A stretch of DNA of 64,000 nucleotides. Origin: Shewanella intestini (lineage in GTDB: Bacteria; Pseudomonadota; Gammaproteobacteria; Enterobacterales; Shewanellaceae). The stretch covers positions 1-64,000 of the forward strand of contig NZ_JAAIKR010000011.1 in assembly GCF_018221465.1 (NCBI RefSeq), written 5' to 3'. Shown one piece after another: positions 47,195 to 56,610 of this stretch (the stretch's first letter is position 1; each line of letters begins with the position of its first letter). A program made the translations under genes and the position numbers. The notes beneath the pieces are model-generated. The model had not been told where the DNA came from. It did not search any database and saw nothing but the letters and a program-made list of their open reading frames with translations.

Positions 47195-48735
47195 TGATGA
47201 CAGCATTAACCCTAACACTTAAGCCAGGTGAGTTAACGCTGGCACAGCTTCGTCAAATTAGTCGTCAAGGCGTGCAATTGAGCTTAGCTGAAACGGCCAA
47301 AGCTGAAATTAACCACAGCGCGGGCATTGTGCAGCAGGTATTGAATGAAGGTCGTACTGTATACGGCATCAATACCGGTTTTGGGCTGTTGGCCAACACT
47401 AAAATTGCGCCAGACGATTTACAACTATTACAGCGTTCAATTGTGTTATCACACGCCGCAGGTATTGGGCAGAATATGCACGATGCCACGGTAAGGTTGA
47501 TGATGGTGCTTAAAATTAACTCATTAAGCCGAGGGTTTTCGGGTATTCGCCTTGAGGTGATTGAGTTTTTGATCGCACTGGTGAATGCGGAAGTTTATCC
47601 TTGCGTGCCTGAAAAAGGATCGGTAGGAGCATCGGGCGATTTGGCGCCGTTATCGCACATGTGTTTGCCGCTGTTAGGTGAAGGTGAGGTCAGCTACCAA
47701 GGGGAAATCATCAGTGCTGAGCAAGGGTTAGCAATTGCAGGGCTCAAACCCTTAGAGCTAGCGGCAAAAGAGGGCTTAGCGTTATTAAATGGCACGCAAG
47801 CGTCTACGGCATTGGCACTTGAGGGGTTATTTCATAGTGAAGATTTATTTGCTGCCAGCTCCGTTGTTGGCGCGATGAGTGTTGAGGCCGCGATGGGAAG
47901 CCGCAGTCCGTTTGATGCCCGTATTCATGCCGCTCGTGGGCAGCAAGGACAAATTGATTCAGCGATGATTTTTCGTCATCTATTGGCGACTGACTCACAA
48001 ATTAGCTTGAGTCATGTGGATTGCGAAAAGGTGCAAGACCCGTATTCACTTCGGTGCCAACCACAAGTGTTGGGTGCATGTTTAACTCAAATACGTCAAG
48101 CAGCAGAAGTGTTAGCGGTTGAAGCTAACGGTGTGACCGATAACCCGTTGGTGTTTCAAGATACAGGTGACATCATTTCTGGAGGCAACTTCCATGCTGA
48201 ACCTGTGGCGATGGCAGCGGATAACCTTGCGATTGCCATTGCGGAGTTAGGTTCCATTGCAGAGCGCAGAATGGCGTTGTTAATCGATTCAAGCTTGTCA
48301 AAGCTACCGCCATTTTTGGTCGATAATGGTGGGGTTAATTCTGGCTTTATGATCGCGCAAGTGACGGCTGCAGCGTTAGCGTCTGAAAATAAAACCTATG
48401 CCCACCCTGGGTCGGTGGACAGTTTACCTACTTCGGCTAACCAAGAAGATCATGTGTCGATGGCAACCTTTGCCGCGCGCAGGCTGCGCTACATGAGCGA
48501 GAATACTCGTGGGGTGTTAGCCATAGAAATGCTAGCTGCGGCGCAAGGGCTAGATTTTAGAATGCCGTTAACCCCAAGCCAGGCGGTATCAAAGGCGAAA
48601 GCAGAACTGAGAAGCAAGGTGAGTTTTTATGATAAAGACCGCTATTTTGCTCCTGATATTGAGCAAGCGAATAAGCTATTGAGTACCGCTAGTTTAAATG
48701 ACTATTTACCAGCGGGTGTACTACCAAGCTTATAG
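47194..48735 (+). CDS. hutH: Histidine ammonia-lyase
   Basis: This 513-residue enzyme deaminates histidine to urocanate. The MIO-forming triad Ala146-Ser147-Gly148 is intact in [23 protein letters not shown] (Tyr), LSHAAGIG (His), [34 protein letters not shown] and ANQEDHVSM complete the active site. No signal peptide is present, so it is cytosolic. It overlaps hutU by one base. It is the intact counterpart of the exported MIO-less homologue at 30104-31750. hutG is not in the window. Confidence 0.97.
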   Translation: MMTALTLTLKPGELTLAQLRQISRQGVQLSLAETAKAEINHSAGIVQQVLNEGRTVYGINTGFGLLANTKIAPDDLQLLQRSIVLSHAAGIGQNMHDATVRLMMVLKINSLSRGFSGIRLEVIEFLIALVNAEVYPCVPEKGSVGASGDLAPLSHMCLPLLGEGEVSYQGEIISAEQGLAIAGLKPLELAAKEGLALLNGTQASTALALEGLFHSEDLFAASSVVGAMSVEAAMGSRSPFDARIHAARGQQGQIDSAMIFRHLLATDSQISLSHVDCEKVQDPYSLRCQPQVLGACLTQIRQAAEVLAVEANGVTDNPLVFQDTGDIISGGNFHAEPVAMAADNLAIAIAELGSIAERRMALLIDSSLSKLPPFLVDNGGVNSGFMIAQVTAAALASENKTYAHPGSVDSLPTSANQEDHVSMATFAARRLRYMSENTRGVLAIEMLAAAQGLDFRMPLTPSQAVSKAKAELRSKVSFYDKDRYFAPDIEQANKLLSTASLNDYLPAGVLPSL

Positions 48736-48913
48736 GTGTTTTTAGCCAATCACCACTGACGTCAGTGGGTTGTGACTTTATGGTTAAACTTAACCGCTGT
48801 GTGCTAACGGCATTTAATGTGCGGTTAGCGTCAACTAAGTCGTTGCCGTTATCTGCACTGAAAATGTGTTGATTTATGGTGATTAGGTTTTCATTTAAGC
48901 TGTTATGAGGCGA

Positions 48914-49450
48914 TTATAACGTGAACCCAACACTAATAATTGCCGCTTGAGTGTAACTGTCATAACCCACCCCTAGCATGTACTTTTGGGCAATACGGTA
49001 ACGCATGCCTACTTCCGCTCCCCAGTGGCGCTCATTATTTTGCTTCCATTCTGGCTCCGCGCCTTCTATTAACGGCACAATATTATTAGTGGTGTTGGTT
49101 TCATAGGTATAGTGAGTCGCGCCGCCATAGAGGCTGATGTTCTCGGTTAAGCTATAGCTCAAGCCAAATCGCCACATATATTCTTTAAGGTAGCCTTCGT
49201 TAGGTTCGGGTAAATGTAGGTTAGTTTTATTGCCTTTTACATAACCAATGTAATATCCCCAGGCGGCATAATTAGGGTCATAATGACGTGGGGCAAGCGT
49301 GATGCCATACATGTCACTTTCAGTGTTAACATAGTCAAATAATAATGCCACTGCAGGGGCAAACTGTTGTGGTTGTTCGTTAGCTGCGGCGTTATCCGTG
49401 AGTGTTAGGCCGCAGCACATGCTGACAATTAGCAACGGGTAATACTTCAT
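48914..49450 (-). CDS. Small outer-membrane beta-barrel protein, hypothetical
   Basis: This 178-residue protein has a signal peptide (about 1-23). Alternating aromatic strands (AWGYYIGYVKG, EYMWRFGLSYSLTENISLYGGATHYTY, WGAEVGMRYRIAQKYMLGVGYDSY) follow, ending IISVGFTL as in an outer-membrane barrel of about eight strands. I recognise no specific family. It is transcribed alone, between hutH and the MscS gene. Confidence 0.7.
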   Translation of the reverse strand: MKYYPLLIVSMCCGLTLTDNAAANEQPQQFAPAVALLFDYVNTESDMYGITLAPRHYDPNYAAWGYYIGYVKGNKTNLHLPEPNEGYLKEYMWRFGLSYSLTENISLYGGATHYTYETNTTNNIVPLIEGAEPEWKQNNERHWGAEVGMRYRIAQKYMLGVGYDSYTQAAIISVGFTL

Positions 49451-49636
49451 TATTGACTCCTGTTATCTGTTATCCATATTGTTGTTATTTTAATGTGTTA
49501 GGTCAATTTTGATGATTTAAGATCATGCTAAAACAAGGGTTTGCTGAAACACTTGTTGGTGGCGAGAGGCGGTTTGTTAGTGCGGCATTGTGATTGTGTT
49601 AACACATGGTGCAGCAATTTATTTTTAGTAAAGGAC

Positions 49637-50908
49637 ATGATTGTGAACATAGATCTTCGAGTCGAACTAACCCGATGGTTAACCAGTATCGGCATTAACG
49701 CGCAACCTTCAGACTGGTTAACGACCAGCATCATTATTGTGGTGTGTTTGCTCTGTGCTGGCTTAAGTTATTACTTCACGCAAAAATTTGTGGTGCGGGT
49801 TATCAACTTGGTGATCAAACGTTCATCAATCACTTGGGATGATATTTTTGTTAGTCGCGGCGTATTTGAGCGCTTAGCATTATTTGTACCCGTTTTATTG
49901 CTCGACCTCATCGTGCCCATTGTTTTGACTGAGCATGAATTAATGAGTGAGTTCTTTGACCGAAGCTTGTCGGCACTGCTGGTCATTATCACTATCCGCG
50001 CCATTTACGCTGCGTTAAATGCTGTTGATGATATTTCTGACAATAACCGCATGAATCGCCGCATTCCAGTTAAAAGTTTTGTGCAATTAATCAAACTGTT
50101 CTTGTTCATTATTGGGTTCATTGTGGTCGTGGCGATAGTGTCAGATAAGTCACCCATTTATTTCTTTAGTGGTTTAGGGGTCGCAACAGGTTTAGTGATG
50201 TTGGTCTTTAGGGACACCATCTTAGGTTTTGTTGCTGGGATTCAGTTAGCGGCTAATAGAATGGTAAGCAAAGGCGATTGGATTCAAATGGACAAATACG
50301 GCGCTGACGGTGAAGTGATTGATGTCACTTTGACGACGGTTAAAGTTCAAAACTGGGACAAAACGATTACCATGATCCCAGCTTATTCATTAGTGTCTGA
50401 TGCATTTAAAAACTGGCAAGGGATGTCAGAGTCGGGTGGACGTCGAATCAAACGAGCAGTGAATATCGACATAAATAGCATTGGCTTTTTAAGTGAAGCA
50501 GACATTGAACGCTTACAGAAAGTGAATTGCTTAAAAAGCTACTTACCCAAAATTATTGCTGAGATAAGCAGTGGCAATGCAGATGTTGCTGATCCAGACA
50601 TGCTTATTAATGGTCGCCACTTAACCAATATCGGCACGTTTAGAGCGTATCTGCAGGCATTTTTAGATCAGCACCCTAAGGTGCGTAAAGACATGACCTT
50701 AATGGTGCGCCAGTTAGCACCCACTACCCAAGGCGTGCCTATAGAAGTGTATATTTTTTCTAATGATACGGTGTGGTTCAATTATGAAGGTATACAAGGC
50801 GATATATTTGACCATATTTTCGCGGTACTACCAGAGTTTGGTTTGCATGCTTATCAGCAACCTACAGGGCAAGAGCTTGGAGCCTTACTCACAATACCTA
50901 AAGCATAA
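49637..50908 (+). CDS. MscS-family mechanosensitive ion channel (YbdG-like)
   Basis: This protein of about 423 residues has several N-terminal membrane helices (about 20-45, 70-95, 100-125, 140-165) and the MscS pore and beta domain GLGVATGLVMLVFRDTILGFVAGIQL. NRMVSKGDWIQMDKYGADGEVIDVTLTTVKVQNWDKT and IPAYSLVSDAFKNW follow. It resembles the miniconductance channel YbdG in length and C-terminal region. It releases solutes on osmotic downshift. I chose ATG 49637 (MIVNIDLRVEL) with AAAGGA just before it; an upstream in-frame ATG at 49541 adds 32 Cys-rich residues that do not fit. Confidence 0.88.
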   Translation: MIVNIDLRVELTRWLTSIGINAQPSDWLTTSIIIVVCLLCAGLSYYFTQKFVVRVINLVIKRSSITWDDIFVSRGVFERLALFVPVLLLDLIVPIVLTEHELMSEFFDRSLSALLVIITIRAIYAALNAVDDISDNNRMNRRIPVKSFVQLIKLFLFIIGFIVVVAIVSDKSPIYFFSGLGVATGLVMLVFRDTILGFVAGIQLAANRMVSKGDWIQMDKYGADGEVIDVTLTTVKVQNWDKTITMIPAYSLVSDAFKNWQGMSESGGRRIKRAVNIDINSIGFLSEADIERLQKVNCLKSYLPKIIAEISSGNADVADPDMLINGRHLTNIGTFRAYLQAFLDQHPKVRKDMTLMVRQLAPTTQGVPIEVYIFSNDTVWFNYEGIQGDIFDHIFAVLPEFGLHAYQQPTGQELGALLTIPKA

Positions 50909-50916
50909 TAAAAGTG

Positions 50917-50939
50917 AGCCGCATTATTGATGCGGCTTA
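50917..50939. terminator. Hairpin between MscS gene and acyltransferase
   Basis: AGCCGCAT - TATTG - ATGCGGCT lies between two convergent stops. The flanking T tract is short. Confidence 0.65.
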
Positions 50940-50967
50940 ACTATTCGTGCGCACGTAAACCATTGTA

Positions 50968-51537
50968 TTATTTTGTTTTAGTTGGGGTTGCACTGTAGCT
51001 TGGGATTACTTTAGGGTGACGGCCTTGAATTGTCCGAAAGAAATCTAATAAAGCATTCATGTCTTTTTCAATGTCGTTGGTCGGCTTAAAGGGAGCGGAT
51101 ATGACAATGGTTTTACGTTTAAAATCTAATCCCACGGGGACAATATCGATATTGGCTTTAACTGCAATATGATAAAAGCCCGTTTTCCAGCGTGTGACTG
51201 GGCTGCGAGTTCCTTCTGGTGCGAGCGCAAGTTTATAGTAAGGTTGCTGTTGATATAGCTGCACTGCTGCGTCGACTAAGTTGTTATGTTTGCGGCGATC
51301 AACAGGGCTACCTCCCATCGCTTTAAATAACCAGCCCCAAGGCGGAATAAATAGTTGGTGTTTTCCTAAGAAATTTATTTGTGTGCCTAAAGCCCCGCGG
51401 CCGATGATGCCAATAATAAAGTCCCAATTACTGGTGTGCGGGCCAACCGCCATAATAAAAGCACTATTGGGATCAACTTGCCCTTCTAGTTGCCAACCTA
51501 TCAAGCGCAGCAACCTGCGAAATAATGATGTCATCAT
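50968..51537 (-). CDS. Lysophospholipid acyltransferase-family protein
   Basis: This 189-residue PlsC-type acyltransferase has GPHTSNWDF (HX4D catalytic motif, about 32-40), AMGGSPVDRRK and LAPEGTRSPV (about 108-117), then WKTGFYHIAVKANIDIVPVG. It transfers acyl groups to a lysolipid or related acceptor at the inner membrane; the true acceptor is unknown. An N-terminal hydrophobic stretch is weak. It is monocistronic. Confidence 0.88.
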   Translation of the reverse strand: MMTSLFRRLLRLIGWQLEGQVDPNSAFIMAVGPHTSNWDFIIGIIGRGALGTQINFLGKHQLFIPPWGWLFKAMGGSPVDRRKHNNLVDAAVQLYQQQPYYKLALAPEGTRSPVTRWKTGFYHIAVKANIDIVPVGLDFKRKTIVISAPFKPTNDIEKDMNALLDFFRTIQGRHPKVIPSYSATPTKTK

Positions 51538-51685
51538 GTGTGGATTCCATTTTTTACCACTAAAAAATAACGGTCTTTTTTAGTGTGAATGATATTTTTA
51601 TTGGTTTTGAGTGTTTATCCAACCATGAAACCGCACAATCCACAACATTTAACTGAATATGAAGTGATTACTATGGTGCACCCTG

Positions 51686-51740
51686 AATAGGCAATAGGCA
51701 ATAGGCAATAGGCAATAGGCAATAGGCAATAGGCAATAGG
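51686..51740. repeat. 7-bp tandem repeat array (AATAGGC, about 8 copies)
   Basis: Nearly perfect head-to-tail copies of AATAGGC lie between the acyltransferase start and the DUF2489 gene. The gap 51538-51904 has no gene that I can see. Confidence 0.95.
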
Positions 51741-51904
51741 GAAATTAATTTGACTGCTGGTGGCGTGTGAACTTTATTCAGTGCGCTAGCTAGCACTTAA
51801 TCGGCATTTGATGCTGATGAGCGATGGCATCAACGTCATATAAGCCAATATAATGTTTATGCCTTGCGGTTTATTTAATGACCCTTAAAAAGCCAGGTGA
51901 GCCA

Positions 51905-52372
51905 TTAATGTTTTACTGGTACTTCAAAAGTGGTGATTTGCTTCACTTCTTGCAAGATGGTGGTTTCAAGTTCCGCTTCTGACTTCATTCTTGCGAAATC
52001 TAATTTCATTCGTTGCTGTTTAGGCAGGGCTTTACGCTCTTCTTTTATCGGATGAGACTGAATAAGTTGGTAATGCGTAAACAGGCTAGGGTAGTCACTA
52101 GTGACTTGCTCAGTTAACGATAACGCATCGAACAATTTACCAATGCGCATAACGCCTTCAGATAATTCACAGCGTTCTTCTAACATCGCCACAGCAATAT
52201 AGCGGATGTCAGTTATCACCGACTCGCGGCGCTCATTGGCTAGAGTGATTCGGTCTTGGTTAGCTTGGCGATAAGCTGCGGTTTGCTTTTTGAGTTTTAA
52301 TAGTAAATAAGCGGCGTAACAGCCCAAGGTGAGCACGATGATAATGGCGGGAATAACAAAGTGAGTCGACAC
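51905..52372 (-). CDS. DUF2489 domain protein
   Basis: This 155-residue protein has one N-terminal membrane helix (about 5-27) and a cytosolic helical remainder (ESVITDIRYIAVAMLEERCELSEGVMRIGKL, ...FARMKSEAELE). It matches the DUF2489 family of Shewanella and Vibrio as I know it; the function is unknown. It lies next to yihI on the same strand, 110 bp downstream of that gene's stop. Confidence 0.8.
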   Translation of the reverse strand: MSTHFVIPAIIIVLTLGCYAAYLLLKLKKQTAAYRQANQDRITLANERRESVITDIRYIAVAMLEERCELSEGVMRIGKLFDALSLTEQVTSDYPSLFTHYQLIQSHPIKEERKALPKQQRMKLDFARMKSEAELETTILQEVKQITTFEVPVKH

Positions 52373-52446
52373 GAAATTTCCTTTTAGTGGTCATTAAACG
52401 CCTGCAACAGGGTGAGGATGATTACTGTGTTGCGAGTTTTGGTAAT

Positions 52447-52475
52447 AAAAAAGTGGCACTAATTAGTGCCACTTT
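52447..52475 (-). terminator. Terminator of yihI
   Basis: On the minus strand AAAGTGGCACT - AATT - AGTGCCACTTT runs into a T tract directly after the yihI stop. Confidence 0.9.
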
Positions 52476-52482
52476 ATCATTT

Positions 52483-53031
52483 TTAGTCTTTGTTTTGGTA
52501 CATATTAAGCAAATCAGCACCACTTTCAAAACGGTTTAAAAGCTCATCGTCTGATGCGGCTTTAGCTGGCGCTTCGGCTGGCATTTCGCCATCTTCCAAA
52601 CCTAGGTTTTTCATTAAGCGCTCAATGGTGTCTAACTGCTCATCAAGCCATTTTTGGTCATTGGCATTTAATTCATGACCTTCTTCTAACATGTCGAGCA
52701 ATTTGTTTAGACGTGGATCATCTTCCAGTTTTAACAGTTTTTGCTCATCAGTGAGCTTAGGTTGTTTTACTTTAGCCTTTAATGGCTCAGTAATGGCTTT
52801 TGGTGCAACTAATGACACCGGCTTTTTGCTGCCATGACGCGGATCTTTGCGTTTCGCACCTTTAGCTTGTGGGCTTTGTGAATTTAATAATGTTTCATTG
52901 TGACGACTGCCAGACTTATGACCTGTGTCTTTTTTCTTACTATCAACTTGGTTACGGTCGGCTTTTTTTACTCTAGGAGCATGTTTAGGGCCGTTTTCTC
53001 CGCCTTTACGCGTTTTTTTGCTGCGAGCCAT
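52483..53031 (-). CDS. yihI: Der GTPase-activating protein YihI
   Basis: This 182-residue protein has a basic, disordered N-terminal half (MARSKKTRKGGENGPKH, later HGSKKPVS) and an acidic C-terminal half. The latter includes EQKLLKLEDDPRLNKLLDMLEEGHELNANDQKWLDEQLDTIE, the YihI signature. It stimulates the GTPase Der and so modulates 50S ribosome assembly. I chose ATG 53031, where the family sequence starts; an in-frame ATG at 53058 is possible. Confidence 0.87.
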   Translation of the reverse strand: MARSKKTRKGGENGPKHAPRVKKADRNQVDSKKKDTGHKSGSRHNETLLNSQSPQAKGAKRKDPRHGSKKPVSLVAPKAITEPLKAKVKQPKLTDEQKLLKLEDDPRLNKLLDMLEEGHELNANDQKWLDEQLDTIERLMKNLGLEDGEMPAEAPAKAASDDELLNRFESGADLLNMYQNKD

Positions 53032-53087
53032 GGTGTTCTCGTTAAGTTGGTCAATCATGTTCTTGACGCCTTTATGGCATCAAGACG

Positions 53088-53753
53088 CTAAATAAGGTTG
53101 CGCTTTATATCAGATCCTGATGTTTTTTGCATCAAAATGAAGTCTTTCGAGGCAAATAATAGCGTAAAACTTGCGTTGGTGGCCATATATTCAAATGTCA
53201 GTTGTTGATAAAAGCTCACATGTGTGGGGTTGGTTTTGTAATGCCATTTCTCAAATTGCTGCAGGTTGTTTAATAATGGGGTGCTAATTGCTAACCATCC
53301 ATTGGGACGCACGAGTTGGCTCAATAGTCGCCATTCTTTTTGTGGTGAACGAAAATGCTCAAAGACTCTATAGCAGCATACAAAATCATATTGTTGGTTG
53401 AGTACTTCTTGATTGGCGGCAAAGAACGGGTCGTATTGATTGAGGATGTGACCGGCTTGGGTGATTTGTTCCAGGCTATTAGAGTCCAGCACTCGGCCAA
53501 AATTAAGTCCTGATAATGTTTGGTTGGGTTGCTGCTGGGCAATGTGTTCAAGTAACGGGAAGATGAACTGTGATAACGACTTTTGTTTTGATATTTCTTG
53601 TGCGCGAGCATAGCGTTGTCGTTCAATATTGGGCAACACATGTGAATTAGGCGCTGCGAAAACTAAACCGCAATGAGGGCACAAATAGTAAGCGCGTTTT
53701 TTATCTTGTATAAAGAAGTTCGCTTGGTGAGTGCACAGAGGGCAAAGGGTCAT
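53088..53753 (-). CDS. SAM-dependent methyltransferase with N-terminal zinc-ribbon-like Cys pairs
   Basis: This 221-residue protein has two CxxC pairs in its first 35 residues (CPLC and CPHC), forming a probable zinc ribbon. A class I methyltransferase domain follows, with DFVCCYRVFEHFRSPQKEW and LVRPNGWLAISTPL. The usual glycine-rich motif I is weak (LNFGRVLDSN). The substrate is unknown; similar Shewanella proteins are annotated only as methyltransferases. Start ATG 53753 (MTLCPLC); an upstream TTG adds four residues. Confidence 0.8.
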   Translation of the reverse strand: MTLCPLCTHQANFFIQDKKRAYYLCPHCGLVFAAPNSHVLPNIERQRYARAQEISKQKSLSQFIFPLLEHIAQQQPNQTLSGLNFGRVLDSNSLEQITQAGHILNQYDPFFAANQEVLNQQYDFVCCYRVFEHFRSPQKEWRLLSQLVRPNGWLAISTPLLNNLQQFEKWHYKTNPTHVSFYQQLTFEYMATNASFTLLFASKDFILMQKTSGSDIKRNLI

Positions 53754-53865
53754 TAAATACAGCAATTTCCGTTAAAGCAGTGAATGAATTGAGTATATAA
53801 ATAAAATGTCGTCATTTATATCAATGGTTGTGTTTGGGGGTAATAAATGTGCTATTGCCCGAAAA

Positions 53866-54235
53866 AAATATAAAAAAAAGGTGACTGTAAACAGTCACCT
53901 TACTATCAGTGCAAAACGCACCTTAATTCTGATTCCAAGTTTCCATACTTGCTATGCGACTATCCCGGTCGGATCCTTCTTTTTTTTAACGCTTTCCATG
54001 CTTTTTATTTGTTATTGGTCTTCTTTGACGCTTTATTCAATCTGTTGCCTTCCTGACCACAGTTTCCGTAGATGGTCTCAATGACGCATCAATATCCAAT
54101 CGTCTTCAATGACGTAAGTTAACCATCCATGTCTTAAGTATCTTCCAGTGATAACAAGCTTCGAGCAAGTGCATCCTCAGCGTTTAGCTTCCGTTGCGAC
54201 AATTTGAATCCTTCAAATTGTATTGCTGTTGGCTT
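53866..54235 (-). ncRNA. csrB: CsrB-like regulatory RNA (CsrA-sequestering)
   Basis: The minus-strand transcript has about 13 GGA motifs in roughly 350 nt with little coding potential. Examples are GAGGATG, ATGGATGG, CAGGAAGG, AAGGATCC and TTGGAATC. The first sits in the loop of a perfect hairpin, ACAATTTGA-AGGAT-TCAAATTGT (about 54203-54225), the form bound by CsrA. It ends in a strong terminator at 53873-53902. Sequences resembling GacA/UvrY boxes lie upstream. CsrB and CsrC titrate CsrA in gammaproteobacteria, changing carbon flow, motility and biofilm. The 5' end is estimated and could be further upstream; the end of the T run marks the 3' end. Confidence 0.82.
53873..53902 (-). terminator. 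Terminator of the CsrB-like RNA
   Basis: AAGGTGACTGT and ACAGTCACCTT form a perfect stem with a one-base loop. Minus-strand transcription then enters a T run. No protein gene ends nearby on that strand, so the hairpin points to an RNA gene. Confidence 0.92.
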
Positions 54236-54246
54236 TTACCTCTGTT

Positions 54247-54298
54247 GCGTAAGAAAATGCTAAATAGCAAAGCGACCAAGTTTAGTCTGTGTCTTACA
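54247..54298 (-). promoter_or_regulatory. Putative GacA/UvrY binding sites upstream of the CsrB-like RNA
   Basis: Reading the minus strand, TGTAAGACACAGACTAAA (about 54281-54298) has a perfect left half of the TGTAAG-N6-CTTACA box. Nearby on the plus strand CGTAAGAAAATGCTAAAT (about 54248-54265) is a second weak match. Such sites normally precede csr RNA genes. Confidence 0.45.
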
Positions 54299-54551
54299 AA
54301 TTCTATTGACCGGGATTTCAAAGGGAAATCACTACTCTTGTTATTATTAGCGAGTGGTCTTAAGTATATTATTGTTATTAATTGATTTTATTCTTATATC
54401 TTAAATGTAAAGTATCCGAAATCTGTTTAAAAGAGCTTATTTTTATTGCTTAAACAGTTGGGTTCATCTCGGTACGCAGGTATTTAACCCCAAAAGCGTG
54501 ATTGATGTCAAGAAAGAATCTTTTGAAGTTGACGTAAACGTAAAGTTGATA

Positions 54552-54582
54552 GCAAAAATAAAGGGCCATTCAGGCCCTTTTG
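54552..54582 (-). terminator. Terminator of the cytochrome c4 gene
   Basis: AAAGGGCC - TGAAT - GGCCCTTT on the minus strand runs into a T-rich tract about 25 bp after the cytochrome stop. Confidence 0.88.
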
Positions 54583-54604
54583 TGTTGAATATTGTTAGTG
54601 AATG

Positions 54605-55228
54605 TTACTGCTTAATGCTTGAAATATATTTAGATAATGCTTCGATGTCTTCATTAGACAACGCCTTGCTAACATCTTGCATCATACCGTTTAAGTCGTT
54701 GTTACGATTTGTATCGCGGAACTTGGTTAACTGAATTTTAATGTAATTGGCATGCTGTCCACTGACTTCTGGAAAGCCTGCGGTTTCAATACCGTTACCC
54801 TTTGGGCCATGACAGGCAATACAAGCGGTGATCCCACGAGCGTTGTCCCCTGATAGATATAATTGCTTACCTAGCTCTGGAACATCAGCAACATTAATAT
54901 CGGTTTTCTTTTGGCTGGCATAAAACGCCGCCAAATCTGCAATGTCTTGATCGCTTAAGGCCATGCTCATACCGCCCATAATTGGATCCATACGGCCTTC
55001 TTTGCCACCAGTCTTAGCGGCAGCACGAAAATCAGTTAATTGTTTTTCTAAATAATTGCTGTGTTGACCTGCAAGCTTAGGATACATGTCAATCATGCTG
55101 TTGCCGTCAACACCGTGACAGGCTGCGCACATTGCTGATTTAGCTTGACCCGCTTCGGCATTACCTGCTGCCATAGCTGGTGTTGACATGGTTGCGACTA
55201 TAGAGAGTGCAAGAGCTAACTTTTTCAT
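54605..55228 (-). CDS. Diheme cytochrome c4
   Basis: This 207-residue periplasmic protein has a signal peptide (1-20, ending AMAA) and two class I cytochrome domains. Heme sites are CAACH (about 35-39) and CIACH (about 136-140), with axial Met in each half (MGGMSMAL and LNGMMQDVSKAL). The duplicated organisation (PKLAGQHSNYLEKQLTDFR and PEVSGQHANYIKIQLTKFR) is characteristic of c4. It carries electrons from the bc1 complex to terminal oxidases. It is divergent from engB, as in related genomes. Confidence 0.95.
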   Translation of the reverse strand: MKKLALALSIVATMSTPAMAAGNAEAGQAKSAMCAACHGVDGNSMIDMYPKLAGQHSNYLEKQLTDFRAAAKTGGKEGRMDPIMGGMSMALSDQDIADLAAFYASQKKTDINVADVPELGKQLYLSGDNARGITACIACHGPKGNGIETAGFPEVSGQHANYIKIQLTKFRDTNRNNDLNGMMQDVSKALSNEDIEALSKYISSIKQ

Positions 55229-55486
55229 GGCGTTCCAACTTCTTGTTAATTTATTGTCCTGAGCTTACATGGTTAACCTGTAAGCGTGATAAAATAGTTG
55301 TCCCAAGCTTTTAACCTTAAAAGTCTGCTTTTTTATGGCAGATGAGCCTTACAGCGTCGCACACATTATTGTGGCTTGGGTATATAATGTGATCGGGCTA
55401 ATATTTTACACGAAAATGTGGAAAAGACAGCATTTGTTAAACATTTATACGTTTATGTTGTTTTTTGTAATTAACTGGAGCAAACA

Positions 55487-56134
55487 GTGTCAGAATCTCG
55501 TATCGACTTTCGCCAAGCAAAATTTTTAATTAGTGCACCGGATATTGCTCATTTAGATGAGTATCTACCGGGCGATGTTGGAGTTGAAATAGCCTTTGCT
55601 GGTCGTTCAAATGCCGGTAAATCGAGTGCATTGAATGCGTTAACAGAACAAAAAGGCTTAGCTAGGACCAGTAAAACCCCTGGGCGTACTCAGCTAATTA
55701 ACGTTTTTTCGTTAGATGCTGACCGTCGCTTAGTGGATTTACCTGGTTATGGATTTGCGAAAGTTCCGCTTGCGATGAAAATTAAGTGGCAAGCAGCACT
55801 GGGTGAATATTTACAAAAACGGGCCTGTTTAAGTGGTGTGGTGGTATTAATGGATATTCGTCATCCACTCAAAGACTTAGACTTACAAATGATTGAATGG
55901 GCTGTCGCAAGTGAAATTCCCGTTTTAGCACTTTTAACTAAAGCAGATAAATTAGCCCAAAGTGCAAAAATGAAGACGGTAAATAAAGTGCGTAAAGACT
56001 TGGCTGAATTTGGTGACTGGGTGAGCGTTGAACCGTTTTCTTCAACCAAAGGTACGGGTAAGCCAAAAGTACTTAATATTCTAAATGGTTGGTGTCATCC
56101 CCAATGGTTAACTGAGGCTGATAAGCCTGAATAA
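55487..56134 (+). CDS. engB: Ribosome biogenesis GTP-binding protein EngB/YihA
   Basis: This 215-residue GTPase has P-loop [14 protein letters not shown] (about 38-51), switch region [14 protein letters not shown]3 DLPGYG, G4 TKADK and G5 around SSTKGTG. It is needed for 50S subunit assembly. The start is GTG 55487 after CTGGAGCAAACA. It lies on the opposite strand to Spot 42 and polA, the conserved polA-spf-engB neighbourhood. Confidence 0.95.
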   Translation: MSESRIDFRQAKFLISAPDIAHLDEYLPGDVGVEIAFAGRSNAGKSSALNALTEQKGLARTSKTPGRTQLINVFSLDADRRLVDLPGYGFAKVPLAMKIKWQAALGEYLQKRACLSGVVVLMDIRHPLKDLDLQMIEWAVASEIPVLALLTKADKLAQSAKMKTVNKVRKDLAEFGDWVSVEPFSSTKGTGKPKVLNILNGWCHPQWLTEADKPE

Positions 56135-56161
56135 TGATGACCTAAAGCCGCCAATATAGAG

Positions 56162-56191
56162 TAATGGCTAACAATAAGTTGGCCATTTTTT
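56162..56191 (+). terminator. Terminator of engB
   Basis: AATGGCTAAC - AATAA - GTTGGCCATT with one mismatch ends in a run of T. Confidence 0.85.
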
Positions 56192-56371
56192 TTGCAAGTT
56201 TTAGGCAAAAAAAACCGACAGCTAGTGGCTATCGGTAAAAATAGTAGCTCTTTTGGGGAGAAGCTAAAATTCAACAAGACTCAAGTGCCATCTACTGATG
56301 ACCCTCAACCGGTTTATCATACTTCATTCATGATAAGGTTTAAAGTATTTGCTCTAAATTAGTTTTGGGCA

Positions 56372-56477
56372 TAAAAAAACCCCAGCAATCTACATCGCTG
56401 AGGTGCCTAATTTGGCGCACTATAAATAGTGAAATAAAAGGTTTAATAGATTGAACATCTTAACCTCTGTACCCTAC
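56372..56477 (-). ncRNA. spf: Spot 42 RNA
   Basis: Starting at 56477 on the minus strand the RNA begins GTAGGGTACAGAGGT and continues TAAGATGTTCAATCTAT, a close match to the 5' part of E. coli Spot 42, including its target-pairing region. It ends in CCTCAGCGATG...TTGCTGGGG followed by seven Ts, a terminator like that of E. coli. It lies between polA and engB, as in E. coli. Spot 42 is an Hfq-dependent RNA of catabolite repression, lowered by cAMP-CRP and acting on carbon-use and redox mRNAs. Confidence 0.95.
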
Positions 56478-56610
56478 GCCACAAATCATAGTCTATTTAT
56501 CGCTAAATAGAAAACAGTATTTCGATATTGTGGTTAATAATGTGATTTTGCGCCCGATTTTGAGCGTTTTTTAAACTTATTAACAGTTTCTTGAAAAAAT
56601 GTCTGCAGAC

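Noticed and set aside
53806-54734. Several short plus-strand frames between the methyltransferase and cytochrome c4 genes
   Set aside because: They overlap the GGA-rich, terminator-ended minus-strand RNA and the cytochrome c4 terminator. Composition and lack of ribosome sites argue against coding.
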